The translations under genes were made by a program, and so were the position numbers. From contig NC_053042.1 of the NCBI RefSeq assembly GCF_003473485.1, positions 35,988,762-36,052,761 on the forward strand: a DNA stretch of 64,000 bases, given 5' to 3'. How positions within the stretch are numbered: position 1 is the first letter of the stretch; each line of letters opens with the position of its first letter. The stretch comes from Medicago truncatula (Eukaryota; Streptophyta; Magnoliopsida; Fabales; Fabaceae). Shown here piece by piece: positions 54,242 to 64,000 of this stretch. Below the pieces are notes generated by a model. The model did no database searches and was not told the DNA's origin. It worked only from the letters and a program-made list of their open reading frames with translations.

Positions 54242-55290
54242 GGCTTTAATATGTGTTTCGTCCCTCCAATTAGTGGTCATTTAAAAATTCGTCCATGTAA
54301 TCGTTAATCCTTGCAAATTACTCTTACAAAGTTTAATCAATTAAAATTTCGTCCCTACACCCACTTAATTACTGCCACGTCATCAAATTAGCAAAATGTC
54401 ATGGGAATGGACAAAAATAACCTCATCATCCTTCTTAGATCTTATTCTTTACCACAATCCAACAATCTTCATCATCAACTTCAATCCTTCATCTCTCCCA
54501 TTGAACATTATAATCAACAACAAACACAAACCCAATTTTTTTTTATCTGTGAGCAACATAATGTTCATCTTAGTGTGTTATCTAGCTTACCATCCTTCGC
54601 ATCGCACGGTCAAAGCACCAAAAGCAATTTGCTTCATTCTCAATAAGAATAACCAAAGGTGAGCAAATATCATTCATTCCTGCACTTTAACATTAAAAAT
54701 TGAAAGGTATAGTCATCTACCTTGTACGTAACCAATATCATTGTCCAACCAACCATAAACCGATAGAACATCCCAAAGGTTTGCTTGATTAGCTTCATTT
54801 TCATTACAAGGATCTATGGAGAATTTATTAATACTTAAATTGACAAGATGATTAAGTTATGTCGAGGTGGTGTTGTTGGATCTGTTGAGGTGATGTTGAA
54901 GGAAGTTGTTGGTGGTGGTGTTGGGTTTGTTGATGAGAATGAAGAATGTGGTGGTTGTTGTTGGTGGTGATAAGGTTGTTGTTGTTGGTGGTGGTGGAGG
55001 GGAGAAAAGTGAAGATGAAGTGAGAAGAAGAAGAGGGAATCGATGTTCAGGTGAATCAATGTTTTCTTTTTTCAATTTGAGGATGAATATCCAGCAAGAA
55101 AAAGAAGATGAAGACAAGGGCAAAAATGTCATTTCACGTGTGGGTTGGCCAATTAGGCAGTAATTAAGTGGGTCAAGGACGAAATTTTAAATGATTAAAC
55201 TTTGCGAGGCTAATTTGCCAAGATTAACGATTACAAGGACGAATTTTTAAAGGACTCCCTAATTGCAGGAATGAAACACATATTAAAGCC
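54242..55290. mobile_element. Mutator-like non-autonomous element (1.05 kb)
   Basis: Inverted ends GGCTTTAATATGTGTTTCGT and GGCTTTAATATGTGTTTCAT. A perfect 9-bp duplication TAAAAAGAA flanks it at 54233-54241 and 55291-55299. Subterminal blocks with cgtccttgtaatcgttaat also pair. The centre (54860-55090) is a GTT/GGT-rich strand-biased tract with overlapping open frames, possibly captured sequence. No recognisable protein domain. Confidence 0.88.
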
Positions 55291-55328
55291 TAAAAAGAAT
55301 TAGGCTGTTTGTGTTTGTCACTCCAGAT

Positions 55329-55970
55329 TAGGGATGGCAATGGGTACCCAATGGGTAGGGTACTATAGTAACCATCCCCATACCCGTATTTGTGAAAAAT
55401 GCCCGTACCCTGTGTCCGTACCCTCGTGGGCAAAAACTTAAGTGCCCATACCCGCACTCATTACCCGCACTTTAGCCATGAAAAGATAATAAAAATCACC
55501 ACACTTGAAATAAAACTATGATCCAAATTTTTTTAAATCAACTTACGAAATAATATGAATCGTAATATTTAACTAAATAAAAAAACATCCAAATTATTCC
55601 CAGAAAGAAAAAAAATAGATACCTTACATCAGTTATACGTTAAAAAGTTGTAGTTGCATGTTAAAATCATAATAAATTGTTACTAAAGTTTTTATTAATC
55701 TGTTTTAGGTTTAAGGTTAGGCTTAAATAGTTAAATTTATTAATTAATTGTACACCAAAAATAAATAAATTATTTATAATATTATATAAATACATATATG
55801 TGGGTTGCAGGGCTGGGTAGTACAGTGCCCATACCCGTGCCCATACCCAAATAAATTTGCGGGTAATTACCCATACCCAAGTCCGGACCCATGAAAGCGG
55901 GGTTTTACCCTACCCATTGCGGATATTTTTTGCGGGTGCCCATAGGGTCTGGGTCCAATTGTCATCCCTA
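55329..55970. mobile_element. hAT-type non-autonomous element (642 bp)
   Basis: Ends TAGGGATGGCAATGGGTACC and, as reverse complement, TAGGGATGACAATTGGACCC. A perfect 8-bp duplication CTCCAGAT flanks it at 55321-55328 and 55971-55978. Subterminal regions are rich in tacccgtaccc/gggtatggg repeats. No coding sequence. Confidence 0.9.
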
Positions 55971-55978
55971 CTCCAGAT

Positions 55979-57040
55979 CCATTTTTGGCTTGATTGAAAC
56001 TCTTTTCAAATCTAAAAAACCTAAAATAAATTATCACACCAAACCATCTTTTTATTTGATCATCGTAAAAATCTAAAAAATCGATGATTCATCAAATTCT
56101 TTTTTGGTTTGATCATAAAAAAAATCTTAAGATATCAAAAGTGCCAGAGATATAATTAAATATTGATGGGAGAGACTCATTTAAGTAACATTAAGTGACC
56201 AAGATAGAAAAAACTTAATCAAGGGATATCAAAGTAAAATCAAATAAATAGTTAAAGGAGAATAGAAATTTAGTCTAAAATTTATATTCGACAAACTAAT
56301 CACATGAACAATCTACCCATCACAAGTCATATCCATATAACACAACTCAGATCAATATGATGCACCAAAGTAGTCAATATGAACAGATTATTAAAAGATT
56401 AACGCATAATTATAATCTTACTTAATATAAATCAAAGGTGGTTTGGTTACTCCAAATCCCTAACCCTAATTGCAGCCCTAACATCCAAAATGATAAATAT
56501 ATCCCTGAATATCAAGTCATTTCCCTCCAATTTGTTGCTTTCCTGCATTAGTCTTGAACCACTCAAACTCTGGCCCACTCACATGCTTTTCATTGGTCTT
56601 GAGCCACTCTATGAATAAATGTTTGCTATAAACGATGTATGTAGTTATTCAAGAACTCATTAACCAAGACTTAGGCCAACTATCAACTACTTCATTAGGT
56701 AGATCACTTCCATTCTCTTGCTATTTAACATTGTGTTTGGAATGAGGGAGAGAGATAGGAGCGAGAGAGGTAGGATAGAAAGTCACAATTGGAATTTAGG
56801 AAACATTGGAATTTGGTGATACATTGCTCATCTTATACTACCGGTTCATAATAAATCTATCTATAGATTTAACATGCAAATTATGCTTCATTACCTTTAG
56901 ATTCATATGTCAATAACGAAATTATTATTGGTTGTAAAAAAATATAATGATATTCATTTATAATCGCATGGGGCAAAAGTCTAGTCAATGAAAAAGCAAA
57001 TACAGTATTTGCTTAGGTTTTTGTCTTGGACAAATTATTC
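55979..57040. other. Intergenic, no gene seen
   Basis: AT-rich DNA between the hAT element and the solo LTR. No coding motif recognised. Confidence 0.5.
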
Positions 57041-57045
57041 AATAT

Positions 57046-59757
57046 TGTGCTCGTGATTTTCGGATATCAAACCATTAATTGATTTGAATCGTTAATCTTT
57101 GAACTCTCGATTTTTATTCGTGGGAAGGGAAAAAATGAGTAAAAAACCCTTATCGAGACTTTGGATTCGGGGGTTGGTTACGCGAAGGGAAGGTGTTAGC
57201 ACCCTAAGCGTCTACGGTATTCCGTAGGAACCTCTTACCTAATTTATCTTGTGCTAAATTCATTGCTTATTTGAAAATTATTACCTAAAAATCTAAGTGA
57301 AAGAATGGGGGGAGAAGAAGTATATTTTTGGTTATTTTTATTTGATTTGGAAGGATAAAAATCCTATGCCTACATACCCTTAAAGAAAAGGGATCAAAAC
57401 CAATGTAGTTCACCTAAAAAGTTTCTTTTTGGTGGGTTGGTTAATTTTAACAATTTTGGAAAAAGGTTTTAAGAAGAGATTAGAGGCCTCAAGGCATGAG
57501 AGAAAATAAGGTGAGGTTGGTCAAATTTTAATTACAAGAAAATCAAGTCTAATATGAATATTAATTCAATTAAGCATTTGATTAAGAAAATAAAAGGAAA
57601 AACACTTGGGTTACAAACCAAGGTTTATTAAGAAAAATATTTTTTGAAGTTTCACATATTTGATTTTTTTGGTAAAAAGATTTTTTCTAAACTAACGGTA
57701 AAAACTAACGTAATGCAACGTAACAAGAAATAAAAGTGGAGTGTCGGTGCATGTGTTATTACATCAATTTCTAAATACATTCTATGGTCTCAAGAGAAAT
57801 ATAATAGCAAGAAATAAAAATACACAAAAATAAATTACATCCATTTCTTAATTATACACACTAAATCAATGATGGCAAGAATTAAATATGCATGCAACAG
57901 TTATAAGTAAGCATAAAATAAATTGAGCATGAAATAAATCGCAATTAATAATAAACAAGCAAATATCATGATAAAATAGTGAAAATAAGCAATTAAAAAC
58001 AATTTTTATGGCTAGAAAGTTTAAAAGGAGGAAGATAAAAATTTAACATAAAAATAGACATTAAAATAACAAAAATGATATAAAGCATATGAAAAAATAG
58101 TGGAGAAATAATAAAAAAAAACCAAATGGCTCAGTTAGGATGAATATGGACCACTTGATGAATCAGGAGGTCTAGATTCATCACTGTATCAACTCATCAC
58201 AACCGCCAGATCAATGATCTAGAAGTTAAAAAACAAAAGGAACACAGGGACCGATAGATTTACAATCTAACGGTTTAAATAAAAAGAACACAGTGAGCAA
58301 AATAAACAAGCATGCATACAAAACAACTGAGGAGGCATCAACAGCCGTTAGATCAAAGATCTAACGGATCACAGCAAAGGCACATGGAGATAATCATGAA
58401 GCGCACACACAGGAACAGACCAAACAAAAAGCACTATAAAAGCAGATCAAACAAAAAAAAACACACAATTCCTTTCAATTCTCTCTCTAAGTTTAACTTA
58501 GAGAGAGAAGCTCTCCCTTCTCTCTAAAAATTTTCTGAAAAAAAAAACGGAAGAGGAAGACGAATCTTCATCTTCTCCGGCGAGCTTCGCCGCTCCTGTG
58601 CGGTGGTTTGCCGGCCCAACAGGGCGGCGCCACCGCATCGGAGATACGAAACATCTCCGATTTCAAATCTTTTTACATATTCTAAAATCCTTTTTTCTCT
58701 ACTTCTCAAATATCAACTCAAAATTTTCAAAACAACAACACAGAAGCCTAGATCTAAACTTGAAGATTCAGTTTCAAACTTTTCTATTTTTTAACCGTTT
58801 TCCAAAAAAGAAACTCACATCTCATACAGATTTAGGAAGTAAAATGAAAAGGAGAAGAAAGAACAAAGTGATACTGGTTACCTCTTTAGATCGGTTACGA
58901 TCTTGGAGGTTATACTTCTGAGAAAAATAAAAAAAATGTTCGATCTAGCTTCTTCCTTGCTCAAAACGGTCCGAACGTTCCTTCCCTTCTTGTTGCCTCA
59001 CGGATCCATCTCGGATTCGTACGGATCTGCTCCGGTACAGTTGGAATTCGAAAAGCGGTTTGGATCGGTAATGGAAAAGAGTTATCGTTTCGATTTTGGT
59101 TCCGATCTGTGATAGTGTGATATTGTGACTTATGGAAAATTCGTGGATGAACATTCATGAATTGTTCATATTGTGTTCACGATATTTTTGTGATTTTCTT
59201 CTGGAAATTGGAAAGGGGAATGAGATTAGGGTTTTGGATGATATGACTGCGGCTGAAAAAGTCCCTGCTGCGTGAACAGTGCCGCCTCCTTTTCCTCCTT
59301 TTGCAGGTTTGATTTTATAGCATTAGGGTTGAAGGGAAAAAGGAAATAACTTGTAGAAAACAGCAACCGTGTGCTGGATTTGGAAACAAACGTTTGACTC
59401 TATGAACCTGCCTGAATATGAGGCATATGAAAAAAATATTTTTTGGACCTTTGCTGGGATTTTTGCGGACTCATTGACATTATAGCACAAAAACAGAAAA
59501 TAAATTATTAAATATATAAAATGAGTAACTAATTTTAAAATCAAGACTAAAATTAAAACTAATAAAAGATGGAACTTAAATACTGAAATAAAGAGAAAAT
59601 AAAGAGAGAAGAGGGCCCGACTCGGAATAAAAAATGAGGTACTTCAAAGTAACTTATTTGTTGAAATTTCGTCTGAAACGACGAAAATTCCCGACTTTAA
59701 AAATACGAATAAAATGGATAAGAATAGAGAAAAGTGATCAAAATTTGGGGTAAGACA
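57046..59757 (+). mobile_element. Solo LTR of a large (Ogre-like Gypsy) retrotransposon
   Basis: It starts TGTGCTCGTG and ends GGGGTAAGACA, so it has TG...CA termini with TGT/ACA symmetry. The 5-bp duplication AATAT flanks it (57041-57045 and 59758-59762). The 2712-bp body contains the phrase gcgaagggaaggtgttagca, which I associate with long legume Ogre-type LTRs (memory, not a search). No gag-pol or second LTR is present, so it is best read as a recombination-derived solo LTR. Internal open frames of 60-107 codons lie in a C/T-rich tract near 58310-59110 and are not convincing genes. Confidence 0.8.
58203..58367. repeat. Three 23-bp palindromes inside the solo LTR
   Basis: Imperfect to perfect palindromes of the form CCGTTAGATC-nnn-GATCTAACGG begin at 58203, 58251 and 58345. 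The third has perfect 10-bp arms. Each is followed by similar A-rich text with aacacag or cacag. Spacings are 48 and 94 bp, about one and two units. Confidence 0.75.
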
Positions 59758-59948
59758 AATATATTAGATACATATATCCAACCATTTGTATAGAAAGGGG
59801 AAAATACATTCTTTAGTTTACATCAAATATAACTACACTCCTTGCAAACCATACATGAACTTCAATGCAATTTATTATGAACAAAGGAGACACTAATTAT
59901 TCAAACTTGAAAGTGTATAAAAAATAATGCTGATTTTGAAAAAAGCAT

Positions 59949-61256
59949 CTAGGCAGTGGAGGTAAAGTTGAAGTTAGAACAAGTAGTTTGTCGTCCAAAG
60001 AGCAAGGAGCTAAATCCCAATTTAGAAGCAGCCAAATCAAATTGCAAAAGATTATTCTCCAACTGATACCCTCCAATCACAATTGAAGTCCTTGTATTCT
60101 TACCACCATTCACAAATCCAAGACACAAAACTTCATCATTTATACTCACCATTGAATTTGCACCAAATATCCTCCAAACCACATTTTCATTTTGCAAAAA
60201 GAGCTCAATAGTAGGCACAGCTGCACCCAATCGTGTCCCAGTCAAATTAGTGTAACAAAATTCAAAAGGCGCAACCGAACCCACCCTCTTTATGTTTCTT
60301 GCAGCAGACGCTTTCACGAAAGCGTCTGTAACTGCTTTGTAAATAGAAGCTTCTAAAACCGTGTAAGGATCAACCGTACTAATCTTTGTTCCACCAACAC
60401 CGTTATTGTCTATAGACAACAAACTAGTGTTAAGTGAAACAACTTTTTCATCGATTTTTATTGTTTTCACGCCGATGAAATACTCGGCTGAAGGCTGACC
60501 TTGTGAGAAAGCAGAAGCTGTGCTAACAGGATTGATCAAAAGCGGTGTATATGTAAGCGAATCCGAGTCAAAAACAACGTTGGGAAGAAAACCGTAAGGT
60601 CCATCCCCGAATAAAACAACTCCCTTTGAAGAGGAAAGACAAATAGCGAATTTTCTAGCGAAGCTAAAAGCCGAAGCTAGTTGAGATGGAAGAGCTATTT
60701 TGGTTCTTCCAAGACCAGCCATACCAGAAGCACCAGTTGCAAGTCCTTTTAGTAAGAAAGTTGGTGCACATGAGAATAGGAAGCGTGAAACCACGACATT
60801 TTGTCCTGGGTTGAAGCCATTAGAGGATTGGATTGATAAAACATCTTCAGCAAGTTCACCGCTGGTGGCGGTGTGGGTAATGCTATTGTCCGGGGTGACA
60901 CCACAAGTGTTGTTGTTGCAGCCAGGTTTTGGTGATGAGAAACAATCACCACAGCCGTCGGAATTTGCAAGGGAGCATTGGGCTGAACGGCAGCGTGCAG
61001 GGCGGTATGTGGAAGAAATGTATTTGTTTTCGCAGTCAACCCAAAGAAACTGGCCACCGAGATCGACGATGACGTTCAGTGGGACTAATGGGGTTCTCTG
61101 GTTGATTTGAGCTTTGTATTGGTTTGTTGTGGCCCCATCTTTTGTGATTGGGAGAACAAGGGCTTTTGGCCTGAAAGATTGTTGAGAGAAAGTGGGTGAA
61201 ATGAAGAAAAATAGGAGAAGGATTGTAATGAAGTGTTGAAAATTGGAATTAGCCAT
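59949..61256 (-). CDS. Basic 7S globulin / gamma-conglutin-like protein, copy 2 (intact)
   Basis: A single exon of 435 residues. The N-terminus is a signal peptide (MANSNFQHFITILLLFFFIS), with cleavage likely near TFSQQ, so the protein is secreted or vacuolar. The mature part has the pepsin fold of the basic 7S globulin/EDGP/TAXI family: VDLGGQFLWVDCENKY, a Cys-rich segment (CRSAQCSLANSDGCGDCF), GASGMAGLGRTKIALPSQLA, STVDPYTVLEASIYKAV and TSIVIGGYQLENNLLQFDLA. The first catalytic motif is D-L-G rather than D-T-G, so proteolysis is unlikely. Relatives act as xylanase or glucanase inhibitors, hormone-binding or seed proteins. I chose the ATG at 61256 because it opens the signal peptide and a TATA box lies 60 bp upstream; a longer frame extends to 61421 but runs through the promoter. 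Homologous with 48146-49472. Confidence 0.93.
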   Translation of the reverse strand: MANSNFQHFITILLLFFFISPTFSQQSFRPKALVLPITKDGATTNQYKAQINQRTPLVPLNVIVDLGGQFLWVDCENKYISSTYRPARCRSAQCSLANSDGCGDCFSSPKPGCNNNTCGVTPDNSITHTATSGELAEDVLSIQSSNGFNPGQNVVVSRFLFSCAPTFLLKGLATGASGMAGLGRTKIALPSQLASAFSFARKFAICLSSSKGVVLFGDGPYGFLPNVVFDSDSLTYTPLLINPVSTASAFSQGQPSAEYFIGVKTIKIDEKVVSLNTSLLSIDNNGVGGTKISTVDPYTVLEASIYKAVTDAFVKASAARNIKRVGSVAPFEFCYTNLTGTRLGAAVPTIELFLQNENVVWRIFGANSMVSINDEVLCLGFVNGGKNTRTSIVIGGYQLENNLLQFDLAASKLGFSSLLFGRQTTCSNFNFTSTA

Positions 61257-61314
61257 GGCTAGAGTGTAAAGATGTAAATGATATTGAGTTTGTGAAGATG
61301 GTGTTGAGGCAGGT

Positions 61315-61323
61315 CTATTTATA
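61315..61323 (-). promoter_or_regulatory. TATA box of 7S globulin-like copy 2
   Basis: TATAAATAG on the minus strand, about 60 bp upstream of the chosen ATG. It matches the copy 1 promoter, where neighbouring bases (gatggtg, gaggc) are also shared. Confidence 0.65.
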
Positions 61324-63145
61324 TTATATTGATCGAGTTGCCACATTTGATTTGGTTCATAGTGTATTAAAGAAGTTGGTGCTTTTAAGTCAAAAACAAT
61401 TTGAGATGTTAACAATGCCACGTTTCTTTGTATCTAACACGACTACATGATGTTGCCTTGTTTATATTATCTGGACACCACATTGATTTCTTTGGTCAAA
61501 CATGACAATTTCAGTTTTCTATATTCTTCTTCCTTTAACGCGTTACTAAGTTTCATCTTTTTATTTTTTATTGCAGTGTTTTATCTCTCTCAATTTCAAA
61601 AGACTGAAGAGGTACTTCTTTGTTGTTATGCAGTGCAGGCATGAGTTACTTAATATATTATTGGAATTCTTGTACAGTGTGTAAATATACTTACGTAGAT
61701 TATTAAAAAGTGATAGCCCAATTATGGCAAAATCTAACTAAAATAGAGTTTCAAATTTGTACACTAACAAGATTTATCTAGACGTAGAAAGAGTGTACGC
61801 GTAATCCAAAAGTTCAAATATTTCTCCTGATGAGATATATCTTATCTGTAACTTATCCAAAATGAATACATGTAATCCATTAATTAATTAGTAAGTCGAA
61901 TTACTTTATAGGTCTATCGTTTGTTGGAAATTACACGGCTGCTTAATAGATTTTTTAAGTAAGTTTTAAAGGCTATTTTATGTCAACAAATGTAGCTGGG
62001 AGATTAGACTCCTATAAAAGCGACAACTAAAATTTGAATTTATGAGAAGTATCAACATTCAGTGTCTGATATAATTCCTTTCGCACATCATGTGTAGGAT
62101 GTAACATCGTTGGTTTCGCAATATAATTTTATTCTGATTTGTTAAAAGAAAAGAAAAAAACAAATAGTGTATGATATGTGAAAATTAGAATTACATTTAC
62201 ACATGTCATTCCTTAATTTAGTTTAATAATGATTTGATTATTTATTGTTTTTTACGTCATTTTGGCTCTTTTGAATTGTTTGCACATATGAATTCTCAAG
62301 TTTTAAATCTAAAAACTGAGAACTCACAGGAAAATAAAATCATATATTTAAATCTTGAAAATGTATGTGTAAAGGGACCAAAATAGGTAAAATGACGTAA
62401 AAAAAAATTAAATGACGAAATCGTTATTTAAAACTAAGTTAAGAGATCGTGTCCAAAAAAAAAAACTAAGTTAAGAGACGAATTCAATTTTGTCAATAAC
62501 ATCTTACAAAAAAAGAAAGTTATGGAAAAAAATTGTGTCGTTTTCAAAGCAACTTAGAATATCAGGAGATTTAGTATGTGGGACTTTGGTTAACTCAATT
62601 TATAACTTCAACAAGGCTGATACATATCGTGTTAAAACATATTTTGAGGCACCTTTTAGATCATCTTTTTTGTTAACAATCAACTTAAAAAGGTTTTCAC
62701 AGGGCCGACCCAATGTACTTGTAGGCCTAAAGTGAATTTTAAATAAGGCATTTTCATAGGTTTCCTCAATTGAAAGTAATTATATTCGATGTATCTTAGA
62801 CAATAATGTGAGTATCTCTCCAGTTAAAATTCGAACATTGGTTTTCAAAAAACCTAGGGCCGGCCCTGGGCATAGGCCAACGATGGGAGATGTATACAGA
62901 AATATTAGGTTTATATGGGGTATATATAGCAAATTAGTTTATGTAAGATGTTTAGGCTAAAATGTTAGTCATACTACGCAATTGAACATGCATAAATACA
63001 AGAAGCATCTGAGATGAAATACAAATGCTATGATTTGTAGATAGCTTATTGAGCTAACAACAGATAACTAACTAACTATTTATAGACATGCAAATTAGTC
63101 CTCCACCATATGCAATTTTGGCAAGGCTATACAATCACCTGTTAA
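61324..63145. other. Intergenic, no gene seen
   Basis: AT-rich. It contains one probable hAT MITE (62700-62868). A plus-strand frame at 62490-62735 (81 codons) has no recognisable motif. Confidence 0.5.
62700..62868. mobile_element. Probable hAT-type MITE (169 bp)
   Basis: It begins CAGGGCCGACCC and ends GGGCCGGCCCTG, inverted ends of hAT type. No 8-bp target duplication is visible, so the assignment rests on the termini alone. Confidence 0.5.
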
Positions 63146-63984
63146 TCAAAAACCATTTTTATAATAAAAACATAAAATAAAAACAATAACAATCAGTCCA
63201 TAGAAGATCATCAACTTAATGTCCTGAAACAAATTATGATCTCCAATTGTTTCACTTTTTGTAGTTGCATTGTCAAAAGATTTGTTGGCAACATTAACGG
63301 TGTTTGGTGCCACGTAGTTGTTGTTAGTATGTGGAACAGGGTCATTGTACATACAATTGTAATCGTAACCATGGTGATAAGGATAAGTAACACCAGAATC
63401 ATCAGCACAAATATGAGTTGAACCAGAATGATTTCGGGTGGAGAAGTGGAGTGTCCGAGGTTCGAACCCTCTGCATATAAAATGCGATATTCCTACCAAT
63501 TGAGCGAAACTCACGGGGATATGTGGTTTCTTTATTATGATCACAATCACACCACTTTGAGAACTTCTTGCAACTTTATAATGATTATCTTTAATTTTTT
63601 TGGCTTTATCCAATATTTGCTGATCAGCTAGACTCTTTACGGTCAGTTTTCCCACATCCCCTTCAATCAGATCAAATGTGTAACCACCTGCAGAATTGTG
63701 TACAAATCAATGTTTCAAAAATTGAACCGAACATCATATTAGTGACATTTCTAAGTCGTAGTTTGACTATTTGAATTAGAATAAAATCGCAATTAAACTG
63801 TTCGATTCAATTCAGTTTTTAAAACATTCATATGAGCAAATTTTTGTATTGAAATTAGCTTGCTCATATTATAGTGAAGTCAAGAAGAAGGGGACAAATA
63901 AGTGTGATACGTACCATTTAGTCTTGTTGATAATTTCCCTAACGAACTTTGACATTTCTTGCAGTGTACTTTAAAGCGGTATGT
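63146..63984 (-). CDS. Heavy-metal-associated (HMA) domain protein, N-terminus beyond the right edge
   Basis: Two exons, 63915-63984 and 63146-63687, join in phase; any upstream exon lies off the window. The first gives TYRFKVHCKKCQSSLGKLST, then RLNGG, with a C-x-x-C (HCKKC) where HMA domains bind copper or other metals. It continues YTFDLIEGDVGKLTVKSLAD, then QQILDKAKKIKDN, the rest of a beta-alpha-beta HMA fold. A SINE head is read in frame after KKPH (about 63437-63520). A polar stretch and a hydrophobic C-terminus (LMIFYGLIVIVFILCFYY) that could span a membrane follow. No CaaX box is visible. The HMA part is well supported; whether the SINE-derived stretch stays in the mRNA is not. Confidence 0.68.
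63430..63521 (-). mobile_element. SINE head inside the HMA-domain reading frame
   Basis: On the minus strand: CCCGTGAGTTTCGCTCAATT, then GGTAGGAATATCGC, ATATGCAGAGGGTTCGAACC and TCGGACACTCC. These are the A-box, spacer and B-box of the legume tRNA-derived SINE also seen at 41334. The host frame stays open across it. Confidence 0.75.
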
Positions 63985-64000
63985 CTGCAAGTGAATAAAC

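Noticed and set aside
54396..55163. Several overlapping frames of 74-91 codons on both strands
   Set aside because: They lie inside a MULE, are low-complexity and have no domain.
58312..59158. Frames of 61-107 codons, some Arg-rich
   Set aside because: They lie within the solo LTR, overlap on both strands and show no conserved motif.
60700..61110. 136-codon plus-strand frame
   Set aside because: Antisense shadow of the intact 7S globulin-like gene; the same shadow appears over copy 1 at 48918-49238.

Overview
The window is nuclear DNA from a flowering plant, most likely a papilionoid legume of the Medicago/Trifolium/pea group. This inference rests on AT-rich intergenic DNA, GT-AG introns, a TT8-type bHLH gene, legume-type basic 7S globulin/gamma-conglutin-like genes and legume-style SINE heads. 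The species cannot be fixed from the sequence alone.

Genes, left to right. A mitochondrial Rho GTPase (MIRO; minus strand, 10 exons, C-terminus off the left edge) fills 1-6704. A two-exon pentatricopeptide-repeat (PPR) gene lies at 10045-12185 (plus). A five-exon gene for a small plant protein of unknown function lies at 16164-17215 (plus). A complete seven-exon TT8-type bHLH regulator of anthocyanin and proanthocyanidin synthesis spans 18131-25566 (minus). An F-box gene with a long intron in its 5' UTR runs 32530 to about 36050 (minus). The snRNP core protein SmD1 is encoded at 42786-46497 (minus, four exons). Two tandemly related aspartic-protease-fold genes of the basic 7S globulin type lie at 48146-49472 (frameshifted) and 59949-61256 (intact), both minus. 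A heavy-metal-associated (HMA) domain gene runs off the right edge at 63146-63984 (minus).

Mobile DNA fills most of the rest. There are five Mutator-like elements with 9-bp (one imperfect) target duplications, including two members of one family in opposite orientation at 8422-9349 and 39167-40085. There are two hAT-type elements with 8-bp duplications, one of which carries a nested Mutator-like element. A 2.7-kb solo LTR has a 5-bp duplication. A 5'-truncated LINE with an RNase H reading frame has a 16-bp duplication. Three RTE-type LINE tails sit in introns. A decayed MULE transposase with FAR1-like, SWIM-like and OTU-like parts, several tRNA-derived SINE heads and local tandem duplications are also present.

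The genes are ordinary, independently transcribed plant genes with no operon logic. Points most worth a second look are the one-base frameshift that separates the signal peptide from the body of the first 7S globulin-like copy, the SINE head read in frame inside the HMA-domain gene, the 15-nt microexon of TT8, and the nested transposon block between the two 7S-like copies. I found no evidence for a wholly new biological system.
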